NCBI RefSeq assembly: GCF_001039005.1
Contig: NZ_LDWR01000055.1
Coordinates: 186,001 to 250,000, forward strand
Source of the DNA: Burkholderia cepacia
GTDB lineage: Bacteria > Pseudomonadota > Gammaproteobacteria > Burkholderiales > Burkholderiaceae
Direction: 5' to 3'
Length of the DNA stretch: 64,000 bases
Below, in pieces: positions 24,584 to 32,324 of the stretch. The translations under genes and the position numbers were made by a program. Under the pieces are notes generated by a model that saw nothing but the letters and a program-made list of their open reading frames with translations, searched no databases and was not told the DNA's origin. Within the stretch, counting starts at the first letter, position 1, and every line of letters begins with the position of its first letter.

Positions 24584-25282
24584 TCACGTGTGGAGCGTGT
24601 GCGTCGCCGATTCGGTGCGCTGCAGAGACGACGGTTGCGACGCGGGGCGGTAGTTCGGATTGGCCTTCCAACGCGCGCGGACGAACGGGCGCTCGTGCCC
24701 CGACAGTTGCAGCGCAACCTTGGTGACCCAGCGATGCGACGGCACTGTGATGCCGTGCAGCGCGACGGTGACGAGCGCGAGGCTCGCGACGACCGCCGGC
24801 ACTGACCAGCGGTGCGGCACCGCGCGCCACGAGCCGGCGATGAACGCGAGCGCGGCGATCGCGCCGACGATGCAGCCGGTGATCGATTCGGACGGCGAAT
24901 GCGCATCGAGCGCGACACGCGATACGCCGACAGCGACGCCGGCCGCGAGCCCGAGCGCGATGCCGACGATCCGCACCGGCGTGCGCGTGCGGATCAGCAT
25001 CAGGAAAATCGCGACCGGATAGACCGACGTCGACAGCATCGCATGGCCGCTGAACCCCGTGAAATCCCACGCGCGGATGCCGATGCCCCAGCCGAGGAAC
25101 GCGATCTTCGTCAGCGCGACCACGCCGATCGCGGCCGCCAGCACGCCCAGCCAGGCGGTGGCGCGCTGCCACGAGTAACCGAGCGCGAGCCAGACGGCGA
25201 TCGTGATCGCGAGCGGCAAGGTCAGGCCGGCGCCGCCGAACGCGGTGATCATGATCCACAGGTGAGACGACAGGTCGAACAT
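24584..25282 (-). CDS. PAP2-family membrane phosphatase with divergent active-site motifs
   Basis: A 232-residue inner-membrane protein with about six helices, in the phosphatidic-acid phosphatase type 2 superfamily. Motif 2 is FSGHAM (normally PSGH) and motif 3 is SRVALDAHSPSE, which keeps the Arg and nucleophilic His but has Glu where Asp is usual. Motif 1 (KxxxxxxRP) is only weakly represented in KIAFLGWGIGIRAW. Relatives dephosphorylate undecaprenyl or phospholipid phosphates. Start ATG at 25282. It is transcribed toward modA's promoter region and divergent from the esterase gene. Confidence 0.78.
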   Translation of the reverse strand: MFDLSSHLWIMITAFGGAGLTLPLAITIAVWLALGYSWQRATAWLGVLAAAIGVVALTKIAFLGWGIGIRAWDFTGFSGHAMLSTSVYPVAIFLMLIRTRTPVRIVGIALGLAAGVAVGVSRVALDAHSPSESITGCIVGAIAALAFIAGSWRAVPHRWSVPAVVASLALVTVALHGITVPSHRWVTKVALQLSGHERPFVRARWKANPNYRPASQPSSLQRTESATHTLHT

Positions 25283-25541
25283 CGGAAAACGGACGAACGG
25301 AGGCGGGGAGGATGCTTAAATCAACGCGCGAGCCGGGAAGAACGACTACAACGGATACAAGCGGCGAAACCCCAGTATAGCGCCGCGTGCGCACGCGCCC
25401 TGTTTTTTGCACCGCCGGGAACTATCCGCGCGCAGGAAAAATCCCAGAAACAATGTTATGGTGCATTGCACAAAGCCGAACGATGCATCCGCTGCGGCGC
25501 CTTCATGGCGCCCCTATTTTTCCTGACTGCGAGCCCGATCG

Positions 25542-26651
25542 ATGACCAAAAGTCTGACCAAGGTGTGGCTGGGCGGCATGAAACGCATGCTGTCTCCGGC
25601 CGCCAAAACTGCGGTGCGCGATGCGCAGCGCATCACACGCGACGCACTCGAGGCCGCTGCCTCTCCCGCCGTATCCGATCTGTCCCCGCCGCGCGAATCA
25701 CGCGTGCGTCCGCGTGCGGCCGCATGGGCGGCGGGTGAATGGACGCGCGGCGAACATCCGATGGCACCCGCGCTCGGGCGTCTCGTCCAGAATCTTGCGT
25801 ATGGCCTTTACGTGCCGCCCGGCCGCCGGCGCGGCGCGATGCCGCTCGTCGTGATGCTGCACGGCTGCCAGCAGTCCGTCGACGAATTCGTGCAGGGCAC
25901 GCGGATGAACCTGCTGGCCGACAAGCACGGTTTCGCGGTGCTGTATCCGGAGCAGTCGCTGCGCGCGCACGCGCACGGCTGCTGGCACTGGTATGAAGAC
26001 ACCGAGCGCGCGGGCCGCGGCGAGGCGAATTCGGTTGCGTCGCTCGTCGACGCGGTTGTCGACGAACACGGCTTCGATGCGTCGCGCGTCTATGTCGCGG
26101 GGCTGTCGGCCGGCGCGGGCCTCGCGGCGCTTCTTGCACTGCACCATCCCGACCGCTTCGCGGCGGTGGCGCTGCACTCGGGCCCCGCGCTCGGCGAGGC
26201 GAATTCCGGCATCACCGCGATGGACGTGATGCGGCGCGGCCTGCGACAGAACCCGGCCGCGGCCGTCGATGCGCTGGTCGATGCCGGCACGTATCCGGGC
26301 ATGCCCGCGCTGATCGTCCAGGGCGACGGCGACCACGTCGTCGCGCCGAAGAATGCCGACCAGCTGACGGTGCAATTCATGCGCCTGAACGGGCTGGCCG
26401 ACAGCCGCGGTGCGCTGCGCGGCGGCGAGCGGGTCGAGACGCGCGACTCGGGCGCGCAGATCACCGATGTCTGCCGCGATGGCGAACCGGTCGTGCGGCT
26501 CTGCCATGTGAAAGGGCTCGATCATGCGTGGGCCGGCGGCGACGAAGCCGTGCCGTTTCATGCGGCCGTTGGCCCCGATGCGAGCTCGATGATCTGGGCA
26601 TTTTTCGAAACACATCGCCGCACTGTGGCGACCGAACGACGCATCGTCTGA
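25542..26651 (+). CDS. PHB-depolymerase-family esterase
   Basis: A 369-residue alpha/beta-hydrolase of the LpqC/short-chain PHB depolymerase group. The lipase box is AGLSAGAG with nucleophile S189; the oxyanion strand is VVMLHGCQQSVDEF, and the terminal His lies in VKGLDHAWAGG. There is no signal peptide: the first 60 residues are basic and low in hydrophobicity, so the enzyme may be intracellular or use a non-Sec route. It would hydrolyse short-chain polyhydroxybutyrate or other esters. The start ATG at 25542 lacks a strong ribosome site. Followed 82 bp later by the DUF3563 gene under its own promoter. Confidence 0.82.
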   Translation: MTKSLTKVWLGGMKRMLSPAAKTAVRDAQRITRDALEAAASPAVSDLSPPRESRVRPRAAAWAAGEWTRGEHPMAPALGRLVQNLAYGLYVPPGRRRGAMPLVVMLHGCQQSVDEFVQGTRMNLLADKHGFAVLYPEQSLRAHAHGCWHWYEDTERAGRGEANSVASLVDAVVDEHGFDASRVYVAGLSAGAGLAALLALHHPDRFAAVALHSGPALGEANSGITAMDVMRRGLRQNPAAAVDALVDAGTYPGMPALIVQGDGDHVVAPKNADQLTVQFMRLNGLADSRGALRGGERVETRDSGAQITDVCRDGEPVVRLCHVKGLDHAWAGGDEAVPFHAAVGPDASSMIWAFFETHRRTVATERRIV

Positions 26652-26668
26652 TCGACGCTGGCCAAAGC

Positions 26669-26702
26669 CTAGGGTTTTCCCTATAATTCGGGAAAACCCT
26701 AG
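26669..26702 (+). promoter_or_regulatory. 13-bp perfect inverted repeat flanking the -10 box of the DUF3563 gene
   Basis: Arms CTAGGGTTTTCCC (26669-26681) and GGGAAAACCCTAG (26690-26702) enclose TATAATTC, whose first six bases are a consensus -10 element. There is no recognisable -35, suggesting dependence on an activator, or repression by a dimer sitting across the promoter. It lies 30 bp upstream of the 58-codon gene at 26733. Confidence 0.75.
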
Positions 26703-26732
26703 TCAAAGAACCTTTGGATTGCGAGATCGACC

Positions 26733-26909
26733 ATGTACCTGCTGAGCCACCTCTTCCTGATGCTGACCAAGAACGCTGAAACGGCCCGTAAAGAGCGCGC
26801 CGAGGCGTACCTGTCCGAAGCGACCGACATCTACGATCTCGAATTCCGTATGCGCAAAATCGATCGCGAAGCGGCGATGAACCGCCCGTATTCGCTCGGC
26901 TCGCGCTAA
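26733..26909 (+). CDS. DUF3563 micro-protein
   Basis: A 58-residue protein beginning MYLLSHLFLMLTKNAETARK, in the DUF3563 family found mainly in Burkholderia and relatives. It has a hydrophobic N-terminal segment (about 1-12) and a charged helical remainder (ERAEAYLSEATDIYDLEFRMRK) ending RPYSLGSR. Function unknown. It is short but well supported: it has family-like sequence, its own promoter-spanning palindrome just upstream and a strong terminator just downstream, so it is a self-contained transcription unit, probably expressed under a specific signal. Confidence 0.85.
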   Translation: MYLLSHLFLMLTKNAETARKERAEAYLSEATDIYDLEFRMRKIDREAAMNRPYSLGSR

Positions 26910-26952
26910 GCAGCGCAGGCGGGCCCGCCGGCCCGCCGCTCCGGCGAGTCAC

Positions 26953-26996
26953 GCAAAAGGGCGCGTGCGGCTAGATGCCGCACGCGCCCTTTTTGC
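26953..26996. terminator. Bidirectional intrinsic terminator
   Basis: A 15-bp or longer G+C-rich stem from AAAGGGCGCGTGCGGC and its complement around loop TAGAT, with A-run on one side and T-run on the other. It serves the DUF3563 gene (+) and ohr (-), which converge here. Confidence 0.88.
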
Positions 26997-27016
26997 ATTC
27001 GCGGCCTTGCGTCGCG

Positions 27017-27436
27017 TCAGACGACCGTCAGGCGCACCGGCACGTTGTTGCGCGTGGCGTTCGAATACGGGCACACGTGGTGCGCCTTGTCGACCAGCGC
27101 CTGCGCGTCGGCCTTGTCGAGCCCCGGCAGCGACACGCGCAGTTCGATGTCGAGCCCGAAGCCACCTGCGTCGTTCGGGCCGATGCCCACTTCCGCCGTG
27201 ACCTGCGTATCGGCCGGCAGCGCCTGCTTGTTCTGGCCGGCGACGAATTTCATCGCGCTCAGGAAGCAGGCCGAGTAACCTGCGGCAAACAGTTGCTCCG
27301 GATTCGTGCCTTCCGCGCCCGTGCCGCCGAGTTCGCGCGGCGCGGCCAGCTTCACTTCCAGCTTGTTGTCGGCGGATACTGCGCGGCCGTCGCGGCCGCC
27401 CGTGCTCGTGGCGCTGGTCTTGTACAGAATGTTCAT
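27017..27436 (-). CDS. ohr: Organic hydroperoxide resistance protein Ohr
   Basis: A 139-residue thiol peroxidase that reduces organic hydroperoxides using lipoylated partners. The two catalytic cysteines are C57 in YSACFLSAM and C122 in HVCPYSNATR, and the active-site Arg/Glu region RDGRAVSAD precedes them. Length matches the Ohr/OsmC family. It sits downstream of its likely regulator OhrR on the same strand, with a terminator and a palindromic operator between them, so it has its own inducible promoter. Confidence 0.95.
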   Translation of the reverse strand: MNILYKTSATSTGGRDGRAVSADNKLEVKLAAPRELGGTGAEGTNPEQLFAAGYSACFLSAMKFVAGQNKQALPADTQVTAEVGIGPNDAGGFGLDIELRVSLPGLDKADAQALVDKAHHVCPYSNATRNNVPVRLTVV

Positions 27437-27514
27437 CGTGCAGCTCCTGTCGGGAAAAGGGGAGAAAAGCGGCCCGGTCGAACGGGATGTCGCCGGCCAC
27501 GAAGAAAATATAGA

Positions 27515-27531
27515 ACACTAATCATTAGTGT
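27515..27531. promoter_or_regulatory. ohr operator, 17-bp palindrome
   Basis: ACACTAAT-C-ATTAGTGT is a perfect palindrome 79 bp upstream of the ohr start, immediately followed by GCAAAT, a motif shared with the palindromic region upstream of ohrR. It is the natural OhrR binding site; identity inferred from position and symmetry. Confidence 0.65.
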
Positions 27532-27549
27532 GCAAATGAAATTTTGAAG

Positions 27550-27571
27550 AAAAAGCCCGGCGGTGCCGGGC
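27550..27571 (-). terminator. Intrinsic terminator of ohrR
   Basis: On the minus strand GCCCGGC-ACC-GCCGGGC is followed by five T residues. It lies between the ohrR stop codon and the ohr operator, separating the two transcripts. Confidence 0.8.
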
Positions 27572-27592
27572 CAGTCGGCCGACGCTCGCTCG

Positions 27593-28045
27593 TCAGCGTT
27601 CGTTGGCGGCCGACAGCGCGTCGCGCAACTGCTGGAGATCCGCGCGCAACCTGACCAGGAACTCGGGGGTTTGCTGCATCGCGCAAAAGAGATCGGCGGG
27701 CACCGAGCGTGCGAGGTCCTTCAGCGCACGGCCTTCCGGCGTCACGCGTACGTTCACGACGCGTTCGTCGGCCGCGCTGCGCACGCGCTCGACGTAGCCG
27801 AGCGCTTCCAGCCGCTTGAGCAGCGGCGTGACGGTAGCCGGATCGAGGTCGAGCCGCGCGGCGATGTCCTTCACCGCGATGTCGTCGCGCTCCCACAGCA
27901 CGAGCATCGCGAGATATTGGGGATAGGTCAGCGACAGCTTGTCGAGCAGCGGCTTGTACGCCTTCGTCATCGCGTGGGAAGTCGAGTAGAGCGCAAAGCA
28001 CAGCTGCTCGTCGAGCGTCTGGGGTAGCGGGGGCAGGCGGTCCAT
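27593..28045 (-). CDS. ohrR: MarR-family peroxide sensor OhrR
   Basis: A 150-residue MarR-type repressor. The redox-sensing cysteine of the OhrR group is C16 in QLCFALYS near the N-terminus, and the winged helix spans residues about 55-110 (IAVKDIAARLDLDPATVTPLLKRL, SAADERVVNVRVT). Oxidation of that cysteine by organic hydroperoxide releases DNA and derepresses ohr, the next gene on the strand. The ATG at 28045 gives the standard N-terminus; the open frame to 28216 is not conserved. Palindromes upstream suggest autoregulation. Confidence 0.92.
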   Translation of the reverse strand: MDRLPPLPQTLDEQLCFALYSTSHAMTKAYKPLLDKLSLTYPQYLAMLVLWERDDIAVKDIAARLDLDPATVTPLLKRLEALGYVERVRSAADERVVNVRVTPEGRALKDLARSVPADLFCAMQQTPEFLVRLRADLQQLRDALSAANER

Positions 28046-28074
28046 GATTCGGGAGGCGCGGCGGACGCGCGAAC

Positions 28075-28105
28075 AATTTGCACACAAATTATTTTGCGCG
28101 CAAAA
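28075..28105. promoter_or_regulatory. Twin palindromes upstream of ohrR
   Basis: AATTTG-CACA-CAAATT (28075-28090) is followed directly by the 14-bp perfect palindrome TTTTGCG/CGCAAAA (28092-28105), starting 30 bp before the ohrR start codon. Their position across the expected promoter suggests OhrR autoregulation. The half-site TGTGCAAAT also occurs before ohr. Confidence 0.55.
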
Positions 28106-28117
28106 GATCGGGTTGAA

Positions 28118-28152
28118 CAGGGGCGCCCGGCCAGGGGCGCCCGGCCAGGGGC
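28118..28152. repeat. 14-bp tandem repeat
   Basis: CAGGGGCGCCCGGC occurs twice in tandem, followed by half a third copy, upstream of the ohrR promoter palindromes. No coding or regulatory role is evident. Confidence 0.7.
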
Positions 28153-28250
28153 GGATGCCGCGAGATAGGGGGATCGGGAGAGGCGCCGGGAGACAACCCG
28201 GCGCGCGGAACAGCATGACGGCCGGCGGCGCGCGCCGGCCGGGAGAGGTT

Positions 28251-29060
28251 TCAGCGGCCCGACGTGGCGGTCGGCGCGCCCGGCTCCTGCACGCCGAAGC
28301 AGCCGCGATAGGTCGCGTAGAACGAGCAATACAGCATCGTGACGATGATGATCGTCACCGGCATCATGATCGTCAGCGCATAGGCGCCGGCGCCGAGCGC
28401 CTGCAGCAGCAGCGACAGCGCGAGCGACGTGCCGAGCGCGACGCCGAACCACAGCGCGCCGTACACGGTGAACGCGCCGCGATTGCGCCAGCAGCTGACG
28501 ATGCTGAAGAACAGTGCCTTGGCGGGCGGGACGTCATGCCACGCGACCAGCACCGGCGCGAACCAGAACAGCATCGAGATCGGCAGATAGAGCAGCGTCG
28601 CGAAGAACAGCGCGCCGAGCGTGCCTTGCGCGGCGAGCGTTTCCGGCGTCGTGCTCGCTTCGTCCGCCGCGCCCATCATCACGTGGAACAGCGCGCCGCC
28701 GTCCACGAACGACGACGCGGCAAACACGAGCACCATCGACGCGACGTAGATCACGCCGAGCACCAGCAGCCGCTGGGATGCGACGGCGCCGTACGAGCGG
28801 AAGCCGTCGATCAGGATCGTTGGCATCACCGGCTTGCCGGCCACCGTGTCGCGGCACGCGGCCATGAAGCCGACCGCGATGCCGGGAATGAACACCAGCG
28901 GCAGCGCCGAGCCGATCACGGGCACCATCGACACCAGCGTGATCGCCAGCAGGTACGTGAAGAACAGCGTGATGAACGCGAGCGGGTTCCGGCGGAACAG
29001 CCAGACGCCTTGACGGAACCAGACATAGCCCGTTTTGGCGGGCACTTCGATCAGTTGCAT
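28251..29060 (-). CDS. BPSS1780-family membrane protein
   Basis: A 269-residue inner-membrane protein with about six to seven helices, of the BPSS1780 family common in beta-proteobacteria (function unknown). It starts MQLIEVPAKTGYVWFRQG, with a conserved amphipathic segment before the first helix, and includes the loop PPAKALFFSIVSCWRNRGAF. Its ATG at 29060 overlaps the last ten bases of thrB, so the two are translationally coupled. Larger frames here continue into thrB in another register and are shadows. Confidence 0.85.
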   Translation of the reverse strand: MQLIEVPAKTGYVWFRQGVWLFRRNPLAFITLFFTYLLAITLVSMVPVIGSALPLVFIPGIAVGFMAACRDTVAGKPVMPTILIDGFRSYGAVASQRLLVLGVIYVASMVLVFAASSFVDGGALFHVMMGAADEASTTPETLAAQGTLGALFFATLLYLPISMLFWFAPVLVAWHDVPPAKALFFSIVSCWRNRGAFTVYGALWFGVALGTSLALSLLLQALGAGAYALTIMMPVTIIIVTMLYCSFYATYRGCFGVQEPGAPTATSGR

Positions 29061-30049
29061 GCGGTTTGGATCTCGGGAAGCGCGGGCGTATGGGCGATAC
29101 GCTCTCGCAGGATGCGTTCGAAATGGCCGGGGTCGTGCGGCTTGAGCATCTCCGCCGCGCGTGGCAGGTAGAAGTCGTACAGGCGCGACACCCAGAAGCG
29201 GTACGCGCCCGCGCGCAGCATGTCGCTCCAGTGGCGACGCTCCTCGGCCGTGAACGGCCGCACCGTCTGGTAGGCGCGCAGCAGCGCATCGGCGCGCGCG
29301 ACGTCGAGCACGCCGGTCGCGAGGTCGACGCACCAGTCGTTGACGGTTACCGCGACGTCGAACAGCCACTTGTCGCAGCCGGCGAAATAGAAGTCGAAGA
29401 AGCCGCCGAGCCGCACGTTGTGGCCGGTGCCGGGCGCCGCGTGCGCGAACAGCACGTTGTCGCGGAACAGGTCGCAATGGCACGGCCCGGCCGGCAGCGC
29501 CGCGTAGTCGTCCGACGCGAAGAAGCTGGCCTGGTGCGCGAGTTCGCCTTCGAGCAGCGTGCGTTGCGCGTCCGTGATGAACGGCACGATCGCCGGCACG
29601 TTCTCCTGCCACCACGGCAGGCTGCGCAGGTTCGGCTGATTGCGCGGGTAATCGCGCCCCGCGAGGTGCAGGCGCGCGAGCATTTGTCCGACCTCGATGC
29701 AGTGTTCGACCCCCGGCGCGAGTTCGGCCGCGCCGTCGAGCTTCGTGACGATCGCGGCCGGCTTGCCGTGCAGCTCGCCGAACAGCGCGCCGTCGTCACG
29801 CGGCACCGGATCCGGCACCGGCACGCCGTGGCCGGCCAGATGGCGCATCAGGTCGAGGTAGAACGGCAGTTGTTGCGCCGTGAGCTTTTCGAAGATCGTG
29901 AGGACGTACTCGCCGCGTGTCGTCGTCAGGAAGAAATTGCTGTTTTCGATACCGGACGGAATGCCGCGGAACGCAAGCACGTCGCCCAGTTCGTAGTGGC
30001 GCATCCATTGCGCGAGATCGGAGTCGGAAACAGCAGTGAAAACGGCCAT
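29051..30049 (-). CDS. thrB: Homoserine kinase (APH-fold, ThrB type II)
   Basis: A 332-residue kinase that phosphorylates L-homoserine in threonine synthesis. It belongs to the aminoglycoside-phosphotransferase fold class used by pseudomonads and Burkholderia, not the GHMP-fold E. coli ThrB. The catalytic loop is CHCDLFRDNVLF and the metal-binding region GGFFDFYFAGCDKWLFD; the N-terminal lobe starts MAVFTAVSDSDL with IENSNFFLTT as the nucleotide loop. Length is normal. Coupled to the BPSS1780-type gene downstream and preceded by the DUF2782 gene 102 bp away. Confidence 0.93.
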   Translation of the reverse strand: MAVFTAVSDSDLAQWMRHYELGDVLAFRGIPSGIENSNFFLTTTRGEYVLTIFEKLTAQQLPFYLDLMRHLAGHGVPVPDPVPRDDGALFGELHGKPAAIVTKLDGAAELAPGVEHCIEVGQMLARLHLAGRDYPRNQPNLRSLPWWQENVPAIVPFITDAQRTLLEGELAHQASFFASDDYAALPAGPCHCDLFRDNVLFAHAAPGTGHNVRLGGFFDFYFAGCDKWLFDVAVTVNDWCVDLATGVLDVARADALLRAYQTVRPFTAEERRHWSDMLRAGAYRFWVSRLYDFYLPRAAEMLKPHDPGHFERILRERIAHTPALPEIQTACN

Positions 30050-30151
30050 GCGAGATGCGTCAGGTCAGGTTGTCGGCACGCGTGCGGCGTGCGTCGCAAC
30101 AGCAGGTGAAGGGGAGGCGGCGCGCCGTGATCGACACGGCGCGCCACAAAA

Positions 30152-30547
30152 TCAGTAGTGCAGGTTCAGCGACGGCAGGCGCGTGATCGGGATGCCCGCG
30201 TCGTGCGGCTTCGGCGACGTGTCGGGCGTCGAGCTCATCTGGTAGCGCGTGCCGAAGTTCGACTTCACGTCGATCTCGACCGGCTTGCCGCGGTCGCGGT
30301 ACTCGGTGACCTCGGTGCCGTTCTTGCTCTTTTCGTGGAAGCTCGGCGTGCGGCGAATGTCGGCGAAGTCGACTTTCGACGAGACTTCGGCGCCCGGCCG
30401 GTTGATTTTGCGGAGATCGGGCAGGCCGGCGGCTTCGTTGGCCTCGGCCCGGGCCTGCGCGTCGGCGTCAGGCGTGGCGCCGGCGGCGTAAGCGCTGCTG
30501 GCGGCGGCAAACGCGACGGCAGCGGCGACGAGAATGAGCGGCTTCAT
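30152..30547 (-). CDS. DUF2782 exported protein
   Basis: A 131-residue protein of the DUF2782 family. Residues 1-21 are a signal peptide (MKPLILVAAAVAFAAASS, cleavage after AYA), so it is periplasmic or envelope-bound. The mature part is hydrophilic, with RPGAEVSSKVDFADIRRTPSF and a conserved end TEYRDRGKPVEIDVKSNFGTRYQMS. Function unknown. It is upstream of thrB on the same strand, a neighbourhood I have seen described for the family only by position. Confidence 0.82.
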   Translation of the reverse strand: MKPLILVAAAVAFAAASSAYAAGATPDADAQARAEANEAAGLPDLRKINRPGAEVSSKVDFADIRRTPSFHEKSKNGTEVTEYRDRGKPVEIDVKSNFGTRYQMSSTPDTSPKPHDAGIPITRLPSLNLHY

Positions 30548-30670
30548 GATGAGTCTCCAGTGAACCCACCGATTTTAGCAAATACTGCGCACCATCCGGC
30601 CCCTGCGTGTATCCGGGCGGCCATAAGGGCGCCCGGGTTCCGTGGTAATGTCGTCGGATCAGACGAGGTG

Positions 30671-32203
30671 ATGAAAATGAAGAACGATTTGAGCCGCCGG
30701 CACCGGGTGCTGACGCCCGAGAGCCCGTCGGTCGAGGCTTTCGACGATTCGATCGCCGCCGTCGCGCGGCTGTCCGCCATCTACGACACGAATACCGGCT
30801 TCCTGCGAGACGCATTCGCGCGCTATCGCCGCCACGAACCGATTACCGAGCACGTGCGTGCGTGCTACCCGTTCGTGCGGATCCGCACCGACGTCAACAC
30901 GCACGTCGACTCGCGCCGTTCGTACGGTTTCGTCGCCGGCCCCGGCGTGTTCGAGACGACGGTCACGCGCCCCGATCTCTTCGCGAACTACTATCGCGAG
31001 CAACTGCGCCTGCTGTCGAAGAACCACCATGTCAAGATCGAGATCGGCGTGTCGTCGCAGCCGATTCCGGTCCATTTCGCGTTCCCGGAAGGCATCCATC
31101 TCGAGGGTGAGCTCGACCGCGACCGCCTGCTCGCGATGCGCGACATCTTCGACACGCCCGACCTGTCGTATCTCGACGACCGCATCGTCAACGGCACGTT
31201 CGAGCCGGCGCCGGGCGAGCCGCATCCGCTCGCGCTGTTCACGGCCGCACGCGTCGACTTCTCGCTGCACCGGCTGCGTCACTACACGGCGACGTCGCCC
31301 ACGCATTTCCAGAACTACGTGCTCTACACGAACTACCAGTTCTACATCGACGAGTTCGTGAAGCTCGGCCGCACGATGATGACGGAAAGCACCGATCCCG
31401 AGGTGCGCGCGTACCGCAGCCAGTACAGCGCGTTCGTCGAGCCGGGCGATGTCGTCACGTACAACGCGAACCTCGGCAGCGAGCCGGCCGAGGGCGCCGC
31501 GCCGCCGCGCCTGCCGCAGATGCCCGCGTATCACCTGAAGCGCGCGGACGGCAGCGGGATCACGATGGTCAATATCGGCGTCGGTCCGTCGAACGCGAAG
31601 ACGATCACCGATCACATCGCGGTGCTGCGTCCGCACGCGTGGGTGATGCTCGGTCACTGCGCGGGGCTGCGCAACACGCAGCGCCTCGGCGACTACGTGC
31701 TCGCACACGGTTACGTGCGCGAGGATCACGTGCTCGACGCCGACCTGCCGCTGTGGGTGCCGATTCCGGCGCTCGCCGAAGTGCAGCTCGCACTGGAGCG
31801 CGCGGTGGCCGACGTCACGCGGCTCGAGGGCGTCGAACTGAAGCGCGTGATGCGCACGGGCACGGTCGCGAGCGTCGACAATCGCAACTGGGAACTGCGC
31901 GATCATCGCGAGCCGGTGCAGCGGCTGTCGCAGAGCCGCGCGGTCGCGCTCGACATGGAAAGCGCGACGATCGCCGCGAACGGGTTCCGTTTCCGCGTGC
32001 CGTACGGCACGCTGCTGTGCGTATCGGACAAGCCGCTGCACGGCGAGCTGAAACTGCCGGGGATGGCCGACACGTTCTATCGCGGGCAGGTCGATCAGCA
32101 TCTGCAGATCGGCGTGAAGGCGATGGAGATCCTGCGCACGAACGGGCTCGACAAGCTGCATAGCCGGAAGCTGCGGAGTTTTGCGGAAGTGGCGTTCCAG
32201 TAA
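30671..32203 (+). CDS. amn: AMP nucleosidase
   Basis: A 510-residue enzyme that cleaves AMP to adenine and ribose 5-phosphate in purine salvage. The N-terminal AMP-nucleosidase domain (about 40-210) includes YPFVRIRTDVNTHVDSRRSYG; the C-terminal half has the nucleoside-phosphorylase core with VGPSNAKTITDHIAVLRPHAWVMLGHCAGL and the base-binding ALDMESATIAANGFRFRVPYGTLL segment. Similar in length to E. coli Amn (484). The start is MKMKND at 30671, or the second ATG at 30677, which has better spacing from GAGG. A far longer frame from 30158 runs antisense to DUF2782. Confidence 0.94.
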   Translation: MKMKNDLSRRHRVLTPESPSVEAFDDSIAAVARLSAIYDTNTGFLRDAFARYRRHEPITEHVRACYPFVRIRTDVNTHVDSRRSYGFVAGPGVFETTVTRPDLFANYYREQLRLLSKNHHVKIEIGVSSQPIPVHFAFPEGIHLEGELDRDRLLAMRDIFDTPDLSYLDDRIVNGTFEPAPGEPHPLALFTAARVDFSLHRLRHYTATSPTHFQNYVLYTNYQFYIDEFVKLGRTMMTESTDPEVRAYRSQYSAFVEPGDVVTYNANLGSEPAEGAAPPRLPQMPAYHLKRADGSGITMVNIGVGPSNAKTITDHIAVLRPHAWVMLGHCAGLRNTQRLGDYVLAHGYVREDHVLDADLPLWVPIPALAEVQLALERAVADVTRLEGVELKRVMRTGTVASVDNRNWELRDHREPVQRLSQSRAVALDMESATIAANGFRFRVPYGTLLCVSDKPLHGELKLPGMADTFYRGQVDQHLQIGVKAMEILRTNGLDKLHSRKLRSFAEVAFQ

Positions 32204-32324
32204 GCGTGACAACCGGCGGGCCTTGCGGGGCGCCGCCGCCGGGCTTTGCGCCGTCCGGCCTGCCGGCGGTGGATTGCACGGCTTCAGCTTCCTGACTCGA
32301 CCCGGTCAGTTGCCGTGGCCGTGG

